The position numbers and the translations under genes were made by a program. The notes beneath the pieces are model-generated. The model was not told the origin of the DNA and made no database searches. It was given only the letters and a program-made list of their open reading frames with translations. Positions 29,025 through 37,400 of a DNA stretch of 64,000 nucleotides are shown in pieces. The first letter of the stretch is position 1. Every line of letters starts with the position of its first letter. The stretch comes from Rhizobium rhizogenes (GTDB taxonomy: Bacteria; Pseudomonadota; Alphaproteobacteria; Rhizobiales; Rhizobiaceae): positions 2,911,001 through 2,975,000 of the forward strand of contig NZ_CP019701.2 in assembly GCF_002005205.3 (NCBI RefSeq), in the 5' to 3' direction.

Positions 29025-29726
29025 TTACCATATGCCCGGAAACAGCCGATAGCGTCTTTCTCGCGCGTAATCGGCGTAACCGGGCAATTCCGCCTGAAGC
29101 AGCCGGTCTTCCAGACCGGTGCGCAGGATCAGCAGCACGATGGCCAGGGCCGCGGGAAACAGGGCCACCCAGGAGGCCAATGCGAGCGGTATGCCGGCAA
29201 ACATGGCGATCGCTGCCGTGTAACCGGGATGGCGCACGATGCCATACGGTCCCGACGTGATCACGTGTTGTCCGCGCTCGCTCTGGATACGGACACCCGG
29301 CTCGAAAAACGGATTGACCGCCTGAGCCCAGGCCGTGACGGCGATGCCGCCGACAAGCAGGATATAACCGACCGCGATGACCCAGGGCGGCATGATGGAC
29401 CATTCCATCCGGGCGGCATCAAATGTCGCAACCGGAATTTCAGCGGCAAACGCCAGCAGGATTGCGGTGACGAGGATCAGGTCCCATCTTTTGGTGCCGG
29501 GCTGAAACCGGCTGCGGGCGCGAAAGATGACCGGGTTTAAACGAGCCAGCACCAGCGCGGAAAGGCTGAAGGCTGCGACGAGAACTGCAATGAATATCCA
29601 TCCGGGAAGCCAGTCCATGCGGCCCGCCGGCAGGAAGACGAGTGCGATCAGGCCAAGCGGCAGGCCGAAGCTGTAGAGGATTGCGACGGTGCGCGACATG
29701 GGTTGCGGATCAGCATCGGAAGCCAT
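29025..29726 (-). CDS. Isoprenylcysteine carboxyl methyltransferase-like membrane protein
   Basis: About 233 residues with six or so hydrophobic segments and the ICMT/PEMT C-terminal motif GPYGIVRHPGYTAAIAMF, then EDRLLQAELPGYADYARERRYRLFPGIW. The family methylates small molecules or lipids with SAM at the membrane. In bacteria the targets are mostly unknown. I chose the ATG ending at 29726; ATG at 29699 is also possible. Confidence 0.85.
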   Translation of the reverse strand: MASDADPQPMSRTVAILYSFGLPLGLIALVFLPAGRMDWLPGWIFIAVLVAAFSLSALVLARLNPVIFRARSRFQPGTKRWDLILVTAILLAFAAEIPVATFDAARMEWSIMPPWVIAVGYILLVGGIAVTAWAQAVNPFFEPGVRIQSERGQHVITSGPYGIVRHPGYTAAIAMFAGIPLALASWVALFPAALAIVLLILRTGLEDRLLQAELPGYADYARERRYRLFPGIW

Positions 29727-30023
29727 CGATGTGCTCTTCTCAATGTTTCCGGCAGGCGGACCAAATCCGCGTCTGTCGGGCTGCATTGTACCCCTCCAAA
29801 GTGGAGCCGGGGATCAGAACTCTGTGAGAGACAGATGAAATTCTGTCGAAAAAGGCCGAAAAGTCAAATATGCGAGCGCCGCTTGGCCGCGATGACGGTG
29901 CGAATATCCGCAAAAATTGGATGGCTGCTGCTGCTCTGCGACCTTGTCATGGGCCGCCAGCGATCGCCAACGTTGTTTCGATACCGCTTTTGGGCAGCAG
30001 AGATAACCGCCTGACGCGGCAAC

Positions 30024-30052
30024 TTGACAATCTACCTACTAGTTGGTAGGTA
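30024..30052 (+). promoter_or_regulatory. Promoter -35 box and TetR operator
   Basis: TTGACA at 30024 can be a -35 box. TACCTAC (30033-30039) and GTAGGTA (30046-30052) are perfect 7-bp arms around TAGTTG. The palindrome touches the first ATG of the TetR gene and would cover the -10 region, as expected for an autoregulated repressor. Confidence 0.8.
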
Positions 30053-30637
30053 ATGGGTATGAAAAATCCACAGACCAAGGCTGATGATATTCTTCGTTGC
30101 GCGCGCACCCTGATTATCAGGGGCGGCTATAACAGTTTCAGCTACGCGGATATTTCCAGCGTGGTCGGCATTCGCAATGCGAGCATTCACCACCATTTCC
30201 CCAGCAAATCGGATCTGGTCCGCAAACTGGTCCAGCAATACAGGCAGGAGGTTGAAGCCGGTATCGCCGAGCTGGAGCGAAACATCTCCGATCCGCTTGA
30301 ACAGCTTCGCGCCTATATCGGTTATTGGGAGGGTTGTATCGCCGACGCGACCCATCCCTTCTGCGTCTGCGCTCTGCTCGCCACTGAAATACCGGTCCTT
30401 CCCGAATCTGTTGTCCTTGAAGTGCGTGCGCATTTTCAAAGCCTCTCGGACTGGCTCACCGCCGTGCTGGAACGCGGGGCTGCCCAAGGGCGCCTTGTGC
30501 TGACCGGAACAGCGCGAGCCAATGCTGAAATGTTCATGGCCACCGTGCACGGCGCAATGCTTTCAGCCCGCGCGCACGGCGATACCGCAACCTTTGGCGC
30601 GATAACCCGGCCCATGCTGGAGCGCATCACCGCGTGA
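30053..30637 (+). CDS. TetR family transcriptional regulator
   Basis: A 194-residue repressor with an N-terminal helix-turn-helix (ILRCARTLIIRGGYNSFSYADISSVVGIRNASIHHHFPSKSDLVRKLV) and a C-terminal ligand domain containing CVCALLA. Two ATGs, at 30053 and 30059, are possible; the second would put the start at the predicted transcription start, that is, a leaderless message. Its operator lies directly upstream. The membrane gene 142 bp downstream is the likely partner. Confidence 0.9.
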   Translation: MGMKNPQTKADDILRCARTLIIRGGYNSFSYADISSVVGIRNASIHHHFPSKSDLVRKLVQQYRQEVEAGIAELERNISDPLEQLRAYIGYWEGCIADATHPFCVCALLATEIPVLPESVVLEVRAHFQSLSDWLTAVLERGAAQGRLVLTGTARANAEMFMATVHGAMLSARAHGDTATFGAITRPMLERITA

Positions 30638-30779
30638 GGTGGAACGTCGCCGGGGAGGTGAATGATGACGTGAGCGACATCCCGATCCAGTAAACGGACA
30701 GCACTACGCTTCCAGATCAGTCTTCAACAGTCTGCTTCCCGGGTCGCCCCGTCCTTGTGGAAGAGAAAGGCAATCTCTC

Positions 30780-31268
30780 ATGTTCGGAATTTCTCCGCTT
30801 GGCTGGGTCCACACACTCGGCAGCCTGCCGGCCATTCCCGTGGCCGCCTACATGTTTGTCCGTTACGGTCGAATCGTTCCCCGATCCACGCCGGGTGTAA
30901 TCTATTTTGTGTCCATGCTGATTGGCGCTGCAACGGCCTTCCTAGTGGCGCATCAGCCGGTCAGCTACGCCATTGGCGCGCTGACCATCCTGTTCCTGTT
31001 TGCAGGTTACGGAATTGAGCGCATTCTCGGCACAACGCGCATCGCCAGATATGTTGAAACCATCTGTCTCAGTGTCAGCGCGTTTCTCCTGATGGTGCCG
31101 ACGGCGACCGAGACCCTGCGCCGTGTTCCGGATGGTCATCCCTTTGTCACCGATTTGAAATCGCCGCTGCTTCTCGGTGTTCAGGCGGGATTGCTGGCGA
31201 TCCTCGTGGTCGGCTTGGCTGCCCAGATGATCTACCTCACGCGGCAAAACAGAAACGCCGCGAACTAG
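30780..31268 (+). CDS. Membrane protein of unknown function (DUF2306-like)
   Basis: A 162-residue protein with four or five hydrophobic segments and the start MFGISPLGWVHTLGSLPAIP. The histidine in an early segment and the overall layout are like small DUF2306-type membrane proteins, which is a tentative link. It follows a TetR gene and may be controlled by it. In the ancestral chromosome it would have faced guaA. Confidence 0.65.
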   Translation: MFGISPLGWVHTLGSLPAIPVAAYMFVRYGRIVPRSTPGVIYFVSMLIGAATAFLVAHQPVSYAIGALTILFLFAGYGIERILGTTRIARYVETICLSVSAFLLMVPTATETLRRVPDGHPFVTDLKSPLLLGVQAGLLAILVVGLAAQMIYLTRQNRNAAN

Positions 31269-31296
31269 TCGCGGCGTCATCGTTTATGCGGCGTCC

Positions 31297-31331
31297 GACA
31301 CAGTGCCGTTGTCATGGCAACGCACTGTGTC
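31297..31331. terminator. Hairpin, probable shared terminator of the DUF2306-like gene and ancestral guaA
   Basis: GACACAGTG-C-CGTTG pairs with CAACG-CACTGTGTC over 14 bp with one bulge and a TCATGG loop. It lies 13 bp outside the left island end. Before the island inserted, guaA would have ended about 10 bp from it. Confidence 0.7.
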
Positions 31332-31343
31332 GATTCAGCCTTT

Positions 31344-31353
31344 ATTCCCACTC
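31344..31353. repeat. attL, 10-bp direct repeat
   Basis: ATTCCCACTC, identical to the copy inside guaA at 49708. The bases on its left (CCTTT) would be chromosomal and those on its right (TATTATC) island-derived. Confidence 0.7.
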
Positions 31354-31737
31354 TATTATCAATAACCATCTTAATGCCTTGAAATCATGTCGCTAAAAAT
31401 AATTTTGATGTGGATATACCGTCAGCGAACCCGTCAAAACGGCTCAGTTTTGAAATCATTGAGTTTTTTGGAATAGGGCCCAAAAACGAACTTTCGGGAA
31501 CTATCGTCAAGCGAGTAACGCAGGAGATAATTCGACTCGATCCGTTCATTCCGCCGATTCTGCGCTATGACCCTATTCACAAGACTGCCGTTTGTCACGT
31601 AGGCCCTATGATCTGCCCCTTCCGGCGTCGCACCTAAACTTGGTGCTCACGATGATGAGACAGATCCAAACCGCCGACCGAGGTCAAAGCACCATTTCCA
31701 CTGGCTCCGCCGCCAAAGCTACTATGTTGGGGCTGCG
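31354..31737. other. Non-coding left end of the island, with one ATACCGTCA site
   Basis: No convincing gene lies between the left repeat and the HNH stop codon; a 75-codon plus-strand frame from 31410 has no ribosome-binding site or recognisable motif. ATACCGTCA occurs at 31416-31424, 63 bp inside the core. The sequence is richer in A+T than the flanking genes. Confidence 0.6.
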
Positions 31738-32493
31738 CTACCATTGAGATCGTGCTCTCTCGCGATGGCGGGCTAGCCGTCCGCGATGCTTGTCCGTGAG
31801 CGGAACAGGGGCGTTCCAGCGTAATTCGGTGTGCGCCTGCTCGCTGAGTGAGGGAGAGAATTCAGGCTTGCCTTCGCCGTCGAAGGTCACGAGCGCGCGA
31901 TCGAAGGCGGCATCCCACAGCGCTGACAGCAGCAAGCCATTATGCACGTCGAGCCGTTCGGCGTCGCTTTCGCAGTCGGCCCAAGGGATGATGTGCGATG
32001 CGCGTAGCAGGGCCGGATCGGAGATCCCAGTCAGAGGGCAACGCCCCTGCCAGTAGTCCATCAGGCGGTCGCGAAAGATGTCTTGTCCGATACGCTGCAC
32101 CACCAACCGCTCGACCTCGGTGGTTCGAGGCAGGTCTGCTACGCGCCGCTCGAACTCCCGGAGGGGGGCGTCGGGAAGGCTGATCGCCAAGGCATAGACG
32201 CGATTCAGCGCCGCGTAGAGTTCGCCCAGCGCATTGAAGGCGTAGCGCCGTGTGCCGGGGCCGGACATAACGGCGGCTGGCCAATCCAGTTCCGCGACGA
32301 CACCGGCATGGTCGGTGGCGAGAAACCACGGCCCATGACTGCTTTCAGCAGCCAGATAAATGGCGCCGTGCGCCGTCGTGGACGCAAAGGCCCGCCATCC
32401 GGCTTCTTCGCCCAGAACACGGCGAAAGCCGTTTTGCGAGGCGGCTTTCTCACATTCTTCCCGGACGATGAAGGATTGGGGAGCTTCAAGCAT
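31738..32493 (-). CDS. HNH endonuclease, last gene of the defence operon
   Basis: A 251-residue protein. The C-terminal half is an HNH nuclease: GRCPLTGISDPALLRASHIIPWADCE, then LDVHNGLLLSALWDAAFDRALVTFD, which supplies the two histidines and the asparagine of the beta-beta-alpha metal site; a CPL cysteine precedes it. The N-terminal 130 residues are of unknown fold and may recognise DNA. It starts 7 bp after the ATPase stop, so it is part of the operon. It is the most obvious nuclease there and a likely effector that cuts invading DNA. Confidence 0.85.
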   Translation of the reverse strand: MLEAPQSFIVREECEKAASQNGFRRVLGEEAGWRAFASTTAHGAIYLAAESSHGPWFLATDHAGVVAELDWPAAVMSGPGTRRYAFNALGELYAALNRVYALAISLPDAPLREFERRVADLPRTTEVERLVVQRIGQDIFRDRLMDYWQGRCPLTGISDPALLRASHIIPWADCESDAERLDVHNGLLLSALWDAAFDRALVTFDGEGKPEFSPSLSEQAHTELRWNAPVPLTDKHRGRLARHRERARSQW

Positions 32494-32500
32494 TGGCGGC

Positions 32501-34483
32501 CTACAAATCGCGCGCCACCAGTCGTTCCGAACCTGGCGCCCCTTTCAGGGTCAGCCTTAGCCAAGGATCGCAACGGAGATCATCGGGAGGGCGTGTCGTG
32601 GTCGTCACGATATACTGAAAGGCCGCTGCTTCGGTCATTGTCTCCACCTCACGCATCAGGCGGAACAACTCGTCGTAGATGCTGAGGCCGAGATCAGCCT
32701 CGCGGGGACTATCGTGAACGAGGAACGCCGGGAGGCATGTTGCGCCCTCAATGCTCAGGCAGAGGCAGGCAAGGTCGAATGCCAGCACCTTTAAGGATTC
32801 GATAGCGGCTGTTCGGCGATCTCCATCGACATCGACGACAATTTCGAGTCCGTTGCCGCTCAGAGTAACCGTCCCCTTCGCGCTTTCGTTGACCAGACGG
32901 CGAATGATGGCCGAGAATTTCTGCGTTATCCTGCCGAAAGTCAGCCCTTGCTTATCGCGGAAGGCGGCGAGCCTTTCGCGCTCCTTGACCAGATTGTCCT
33001 CAAAGCCCCGCAACCGCTTGCGCAGATCATCCCGTTCGGCCGATAGTTCGCCAAATCGCTCGACGCCTTCCTTGAGACGGGTCGCCGCCTGCCATGCGGA
33101 TGTGCGCGCATCACGGACGTCCTCAATGGCTTGGGCGCGTTTCTCTGCCTGCTCAACTTTCTGCTTGGCCAAGGCGATGACGGGTTGGAGAGCTTTCGAT
33201 CGCGTTTCCAGATCGCCGATTTTCTTCTGCTGCTCGCCGATTTCCTGGCGCTTCGTCTCAAGCCGGGCTCGGCATTCCGCCTCGTTGTGCAGCCTGTGGG
33301 AAAGGCCGCACCCCTCCGCCAAGACTCTATCGATCGGCACTTCGCAGATCGGGCATACCTGACTTGCCGCGTTTGCCGCCGCCGCTGAAAGGCCAGGGAT
33401 TTCGCTGGAAAGCAGAGTGAGAACCTGCTTCTCGGCCGGTAACTGCGCATCCAGGCTAACCCGTTCTTCGTTTGCCTGGTTCAGTTCGCCGTTAGCCTCC
33501 TGCAATGCCTTCCGGGCTGCTGCCAGCTCAGAGGTGTTGCCGCTCGGAAGTTGAGCTGCGGCGGCAAGCCGGTCGTCGGTCGCCTTCCGAAACACTTCCA
33601 AGAGCAGAGGCATTTCCGGCAGGGTCTGTTCACCGAGGCCGAGTTGGTCGATCAGCCGGGCGTGGCGGCGACCGAGATCCCAAGCAATGTGAGATATTTC
33701 GCGCTCCGCATTGGCGACATCACCGCGCAGCGTTTCCTCGTTGCGCCGGGCCTGCTGCTCCTCTTCCGTGATCGCCATGAGGAACGCGCGAAGCGCCTCG
33801 CGCCGAGGCCCGGTTTCGCGCCCACTCGCCGGTATCGGCGCATCGGAGCCGGAGGCGGGAGAACGCCAATCCAGAACGTCATCGAAACGGCATTCCTGAT
33901 CGCGCGTCAGCCAGGCGAGCGCGATCGGCCAGGCCTTCTGCCCTGGCTGAAGACGAGCCAAACTCGCGGTAGAGGGTGTGACGATAGCCTGCTCGATGGC
34001 TTCGATCAGTGGGTCGATGCTTGTCGTCGCGCCATCGCCTGCGGCGATCTCATCGAGATTGCCACCCGCGATGGCGACATGGCGACGCCGGATGCCCAAT
34101 GGCCGGACAACTGCCCAGCATACACCATCGAGCATCACCTCGGCGCCCACGATGCCGTTGGGGAAAGCGATCGCAATCCGCTCCCGCTGGGTCTCGTCGG
34201 CGAAACGCTGTTCGCCGAGACAGTAGCGCAGCAGACGGCAAAATAGCGATTTTCCGGCTCCGTGACCGATGGAGCGCGCGCCGCTGGTATTGTCGTCATC
34301 GGAACCGTCGGGCGACCAGATAATGTTGAGTCCAGGCCGAAGTAGGATGTCCTCACGGATTTTCGGACCACCGGGCGCTTCCCAGAGCGCCATGCGACGC
34401 ACCCAAAGGCGCGGCTCCTTCAGACCTGACGGAGCGGTCAGGCTGAGTTTCGGAGGGGCGAACATCTCATGCTGCTGCGGCAT
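32501..34483 (-). CDS. Rad50/SMC-like ATPase with zinc-hook motif
   Basis: About 660 residues. Walker A GHGAGKSLFCRLL is near residue 76, two long coiled-coil arms surround a CPICEVP zinc-hook-like turn near residue 379, and a Walker B-like VHDSPREADLGLS is near residue 592. This is the plan of Rad50/SMC-type ATPases, which clamp DNA ends; in defence systems they often drive a nuclease. The usual acidic pair after Walker B is replaced by HDSPRE. The start is uncertain (ATGs ending at 34507, 34483 or 34465), and the gene overlaps the methylase end by about 17 bases. Confidence 0.82.
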   Translation of the reverse strand: MPQQHEMFAPPKLSLTAPSGLKEPRLWVRRMALWEAPGGPKIREDILLRPGLNIIWSPDGSDDDNTSGARSIGHGAGKSLFCRLLRYCLGEQRFADETQRERIAIAFPNGIVGAEVMLDGVCWAVVRPLGIRRRHVAIAGGNLDEIAAGDGATTSIDPLIEAIEQAIVTPSTASLARLQPGQKAWPIALAWLTRDQECRFDDVLDWRSPASGSDAPIPASGRETGPRREALRAFLMAITEEEQQARRNEETLRGDVANAEREISHIAWDLGRRHARLIDQLGLGEQTLPEMPLLLEVFRKATDDRLAAAAQLPSGNTSELAAARKALQEANGELNQANEERVSLDAQLPAEKQVLTLLSSEIPGLSAAAANAASQVCPICEVPIDRVLAEGCGLSHRLHNEAECRARLETKRQEIGEQQKKIGDLETRSKALQPVIALAKQKVEQAEKRAQAIEDVRDARTSAWQAATRLKEGVERFGELSAERDDLRKRLRGFEDNLVKERERLAAFRDKQGLTFGRITQKFSAIIRRLVNESAKGTVTLSGNGLEIVVDVDGDRRTAAIESLKVLAFDLACLCLSIEGATCLPAFLVHDSPREADLGLSIYDELFRLMREVETMTEAAAFQYIVTTTTRPPDDLRCDPWLRLTLKGAPGSERLVARDL

Positions 34484-37400
34484 GGGCGATCCAGTCCCGG
34501 ACCTCATCCGGCATGGAGGAAACGGTCGAATCGAGATCGAGCGAGCGTAGCGCCTCCAGCGCGAAGCTCGCTCGCCCGTCCGGCCATCCGGCGGTGTCGA
34601 ACATGTCGAGGCCCGGCCCTGGCGCCCATGTCCCGGCCGACAGGTCTTCGATCAGGCGGCCGTTGCCGCGGTGATTGGACACGGAAGTGCCCCAGCCCTG
34701 ATTGGTGCGCGCCGCGAAGCCGACCACATTGCCGGTCCTTGGCTCCGCTTCCTGCCCGACCAGCCGTTGCCACTCTTGTGCTTGGGCCGCTGGGAGCAGC
34801 GCTGTCAAAAGGTGCGGTTCCAGGACCAGTGCCGCAGCAAAACGAATGGTTTGCCGTGGTGTTGGCCCGATGATGACCTTCAGGATCGCGGTCAGAGCAG
34901 CACCTGCGTCGTGTGGCTGCTGTGTAGCTCGTGCCCATGCGCCATCCAGCAGGGCGGCCGGAGCGGGCTTCGCCTCGGCGATTGTCAGACGATCCCACGC
35001 TTCTTCTATCAATCGCTGAGTTCGAAACTCATTGAATTCACGGTGCTCGCGATTGCGAAGCGCCTTGAACGTCTCGATGCCGCAATCCTCTCCGAGAATA
35101 TTGTCGGGATCGAGGATATAGAGCATCTCATTTTTTCCCAGCCCATAGACTTCCCGCGCTACCAGAACGTCGATCTCAGCGGCCAGTAGAGCACGACGAT
35201 CGGGGTCTTCAACGACTTCATCGGGTGATAACAAAATTCCGGCTTCTACGGCTGCCTCACGGAACGCCTGCATTTCATGACCAACAGCACACAGCGCGCA
35301 AACGCGGCGCACGATTTCGATTGCGGCCGGGGTCCCAGCGAAAGTCCTTGGGAAAGGCAGGCTATCCATAACCGTGTAGGTCATGTGTAATGACACTTTC
35401 GGTCGGACGAGAAAATCCATCGCAAATGAGTTTGCAACCCCGAGCCAAAGAAGCAAGACATCGATTTCAGCATTGGGAAATTCTATTGTCGGTACACTAT
35501 GGCCGCTCACACTCGCTCCCGGCAGAAGAGCAGCAATTAACCCACGTTGGTTGGTTGGGCTCGCGACATCACCAAACCCGATCCGATAGCGATCAATGCG
35601 CCCAGCGAGCTTGTCGGGAATGTTCTCAGGCAGGATGCGCCACTGCGGCTGAATGCGCTTGTCCGACGAACCGAAAGGCAGGTCATCCCATACGGAAGAG
35701 CGTCCGCGACCCGACACATAGCCTTTGGCTCGATAGTCGTAGGCGTCGATCATACGCCCTTCAAAAACCGGCAAGCCATCGTCACCGTCAGAAAACAGAT
35801 CACGGCTGTTACCCATGTGAACTTCGGCCATGTAGTGACGATACGGCGCTCCATCGACTTCAGACCCGAACTTCGGGTAACGCCCATACATATTCGCACA
35901 GACATCAATTTCAGATTGCGCAGCAAACTCCATCACCGCCACCGCATCGGGCGAAAACTCTTCGACGATTGCCACGGGGATTGAGAGTATGCGCCCTGCC
36001 ATGAGGCTCTGGAGTTTCGCGGTCGAATTGACACGGAATGCGGCCGGCACGCGCGTGGTCTCTCCGCCTTTCCAGGCGACATAGAGGCAGAATTTCATCC
36101 GTGTATCGACGGCGGGGAACCAGATTCCCTTGGTATTCTCAAAGCCCGCCAACCTTTCAAGGCGAAACTTCGTGAAAAGCTCTTTGCGGATAGCTGTCGC
36201 GTTGGCACCGTTATACAAGCCTTCTGGCACGAACTGCGCTGCCACGCGCCCGCTGCGGGTAGCGGCAAGCGCGGTTTCGACAAACATACGATAGACGTTG
36301 AAGTCGCCTTTTCCCAGATTGCCCTCGGCAAATAGCTTGTAGCGCCCGCTTGATTTGATGAAATGCACGGCAGCATAAAGCGATTCACAGTGCCGCTCCC
36401 ATCGCGTCGCTATTTTGGGATCGAGCAGAAGTTCTTCATATGCCACCTTCTGTTCCGCCGGAGATAGATGACGAACATTCGGATCATAGGTGGAGAAGAA
36501 CTCCTTATAGTCAGGACTCATGGTATCCCATGGGGGATTGCCCAATACGACGTCGAATCCACCGCGCGCCATTACGTCGGGAAATTCGAGAGGCCAGTGA
36601 AAAGCTCGTGCTGTCTCAGTTACGTCCGTCGCAGCGCCGGCCAAGGGGCCGAATGGACTTACACCTCGCAAAAGCTCCCAGATCGTGCCTGAAGTAGGCA
36701 CGGTTTCCGCCCCCCTACGAGGCAAACCATCAGGCCCGGCATATTGTCCGCCCTCGCGCTTGGAACTCAGGAAGGCAGCGACATAGAAATCACAAGCCCG
36801 CGTTAACGTCCATCGAGCAGCACCCTCAGCAGTCAACGTGTGCAGGCGTTCCGCCTTGGCCTCAATCTGCTCGACGGTATTCTCGGGCATTGCACGCAGC
36901 GCTTCGAAGTCACGCATGAAATCGCGCGCGCGATTGAAGCCAAAGCCTTGTGCAATCCGTCCTTTTTCCGCTGTTTCACGTCTGTTTTTCTGCGCGTAAT
37001 ATCGCGCCACGTCTTTGTTGTCGGCAGAAAGCGGCTTGTAGGCGGCATCGGGAATGCCGTCCTCCAGCACTTTGAGATCGAAAACGCCGAGCAGCGCATC
37101 GCCGCAACGAATTTGCGCATCGAAGAAACCGAGCGGAAGGCCTGGATCGACGGTTTCGATCCAGAGAGCAACCTTGGTCAACTCGACCGCCATCGGATTG
37201 CGGTCAACGCCGTAGATGCAGCAGCGAGCCACATCGCGCAGAGCATGACGGAAATCGGCTAGAGCGGGAGTGCCTTCAGCCCGGATACGGGCCAGTCGAG
37301 TTGCGATGCGGCGGGCGGCAGCCAAAAGAAAGTGGCCTGATCCGCAGGCCGGATCGATGATTGCAAGGTTCAGCAGTGCCTGGGCCGGATCATCTGCCTC

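Noticed and set aside
29703..30014. 103-codon frame upstream of the TetR gene
   Set aside because: Starts inside the methyltransferase gene on the opposite strand, with no ribosome site or motif.
31410..31637. 75-codon frame at the left island end
   Set aside because: No ribosome site or recognisable motif, and it covers a putative recombinase arm site.
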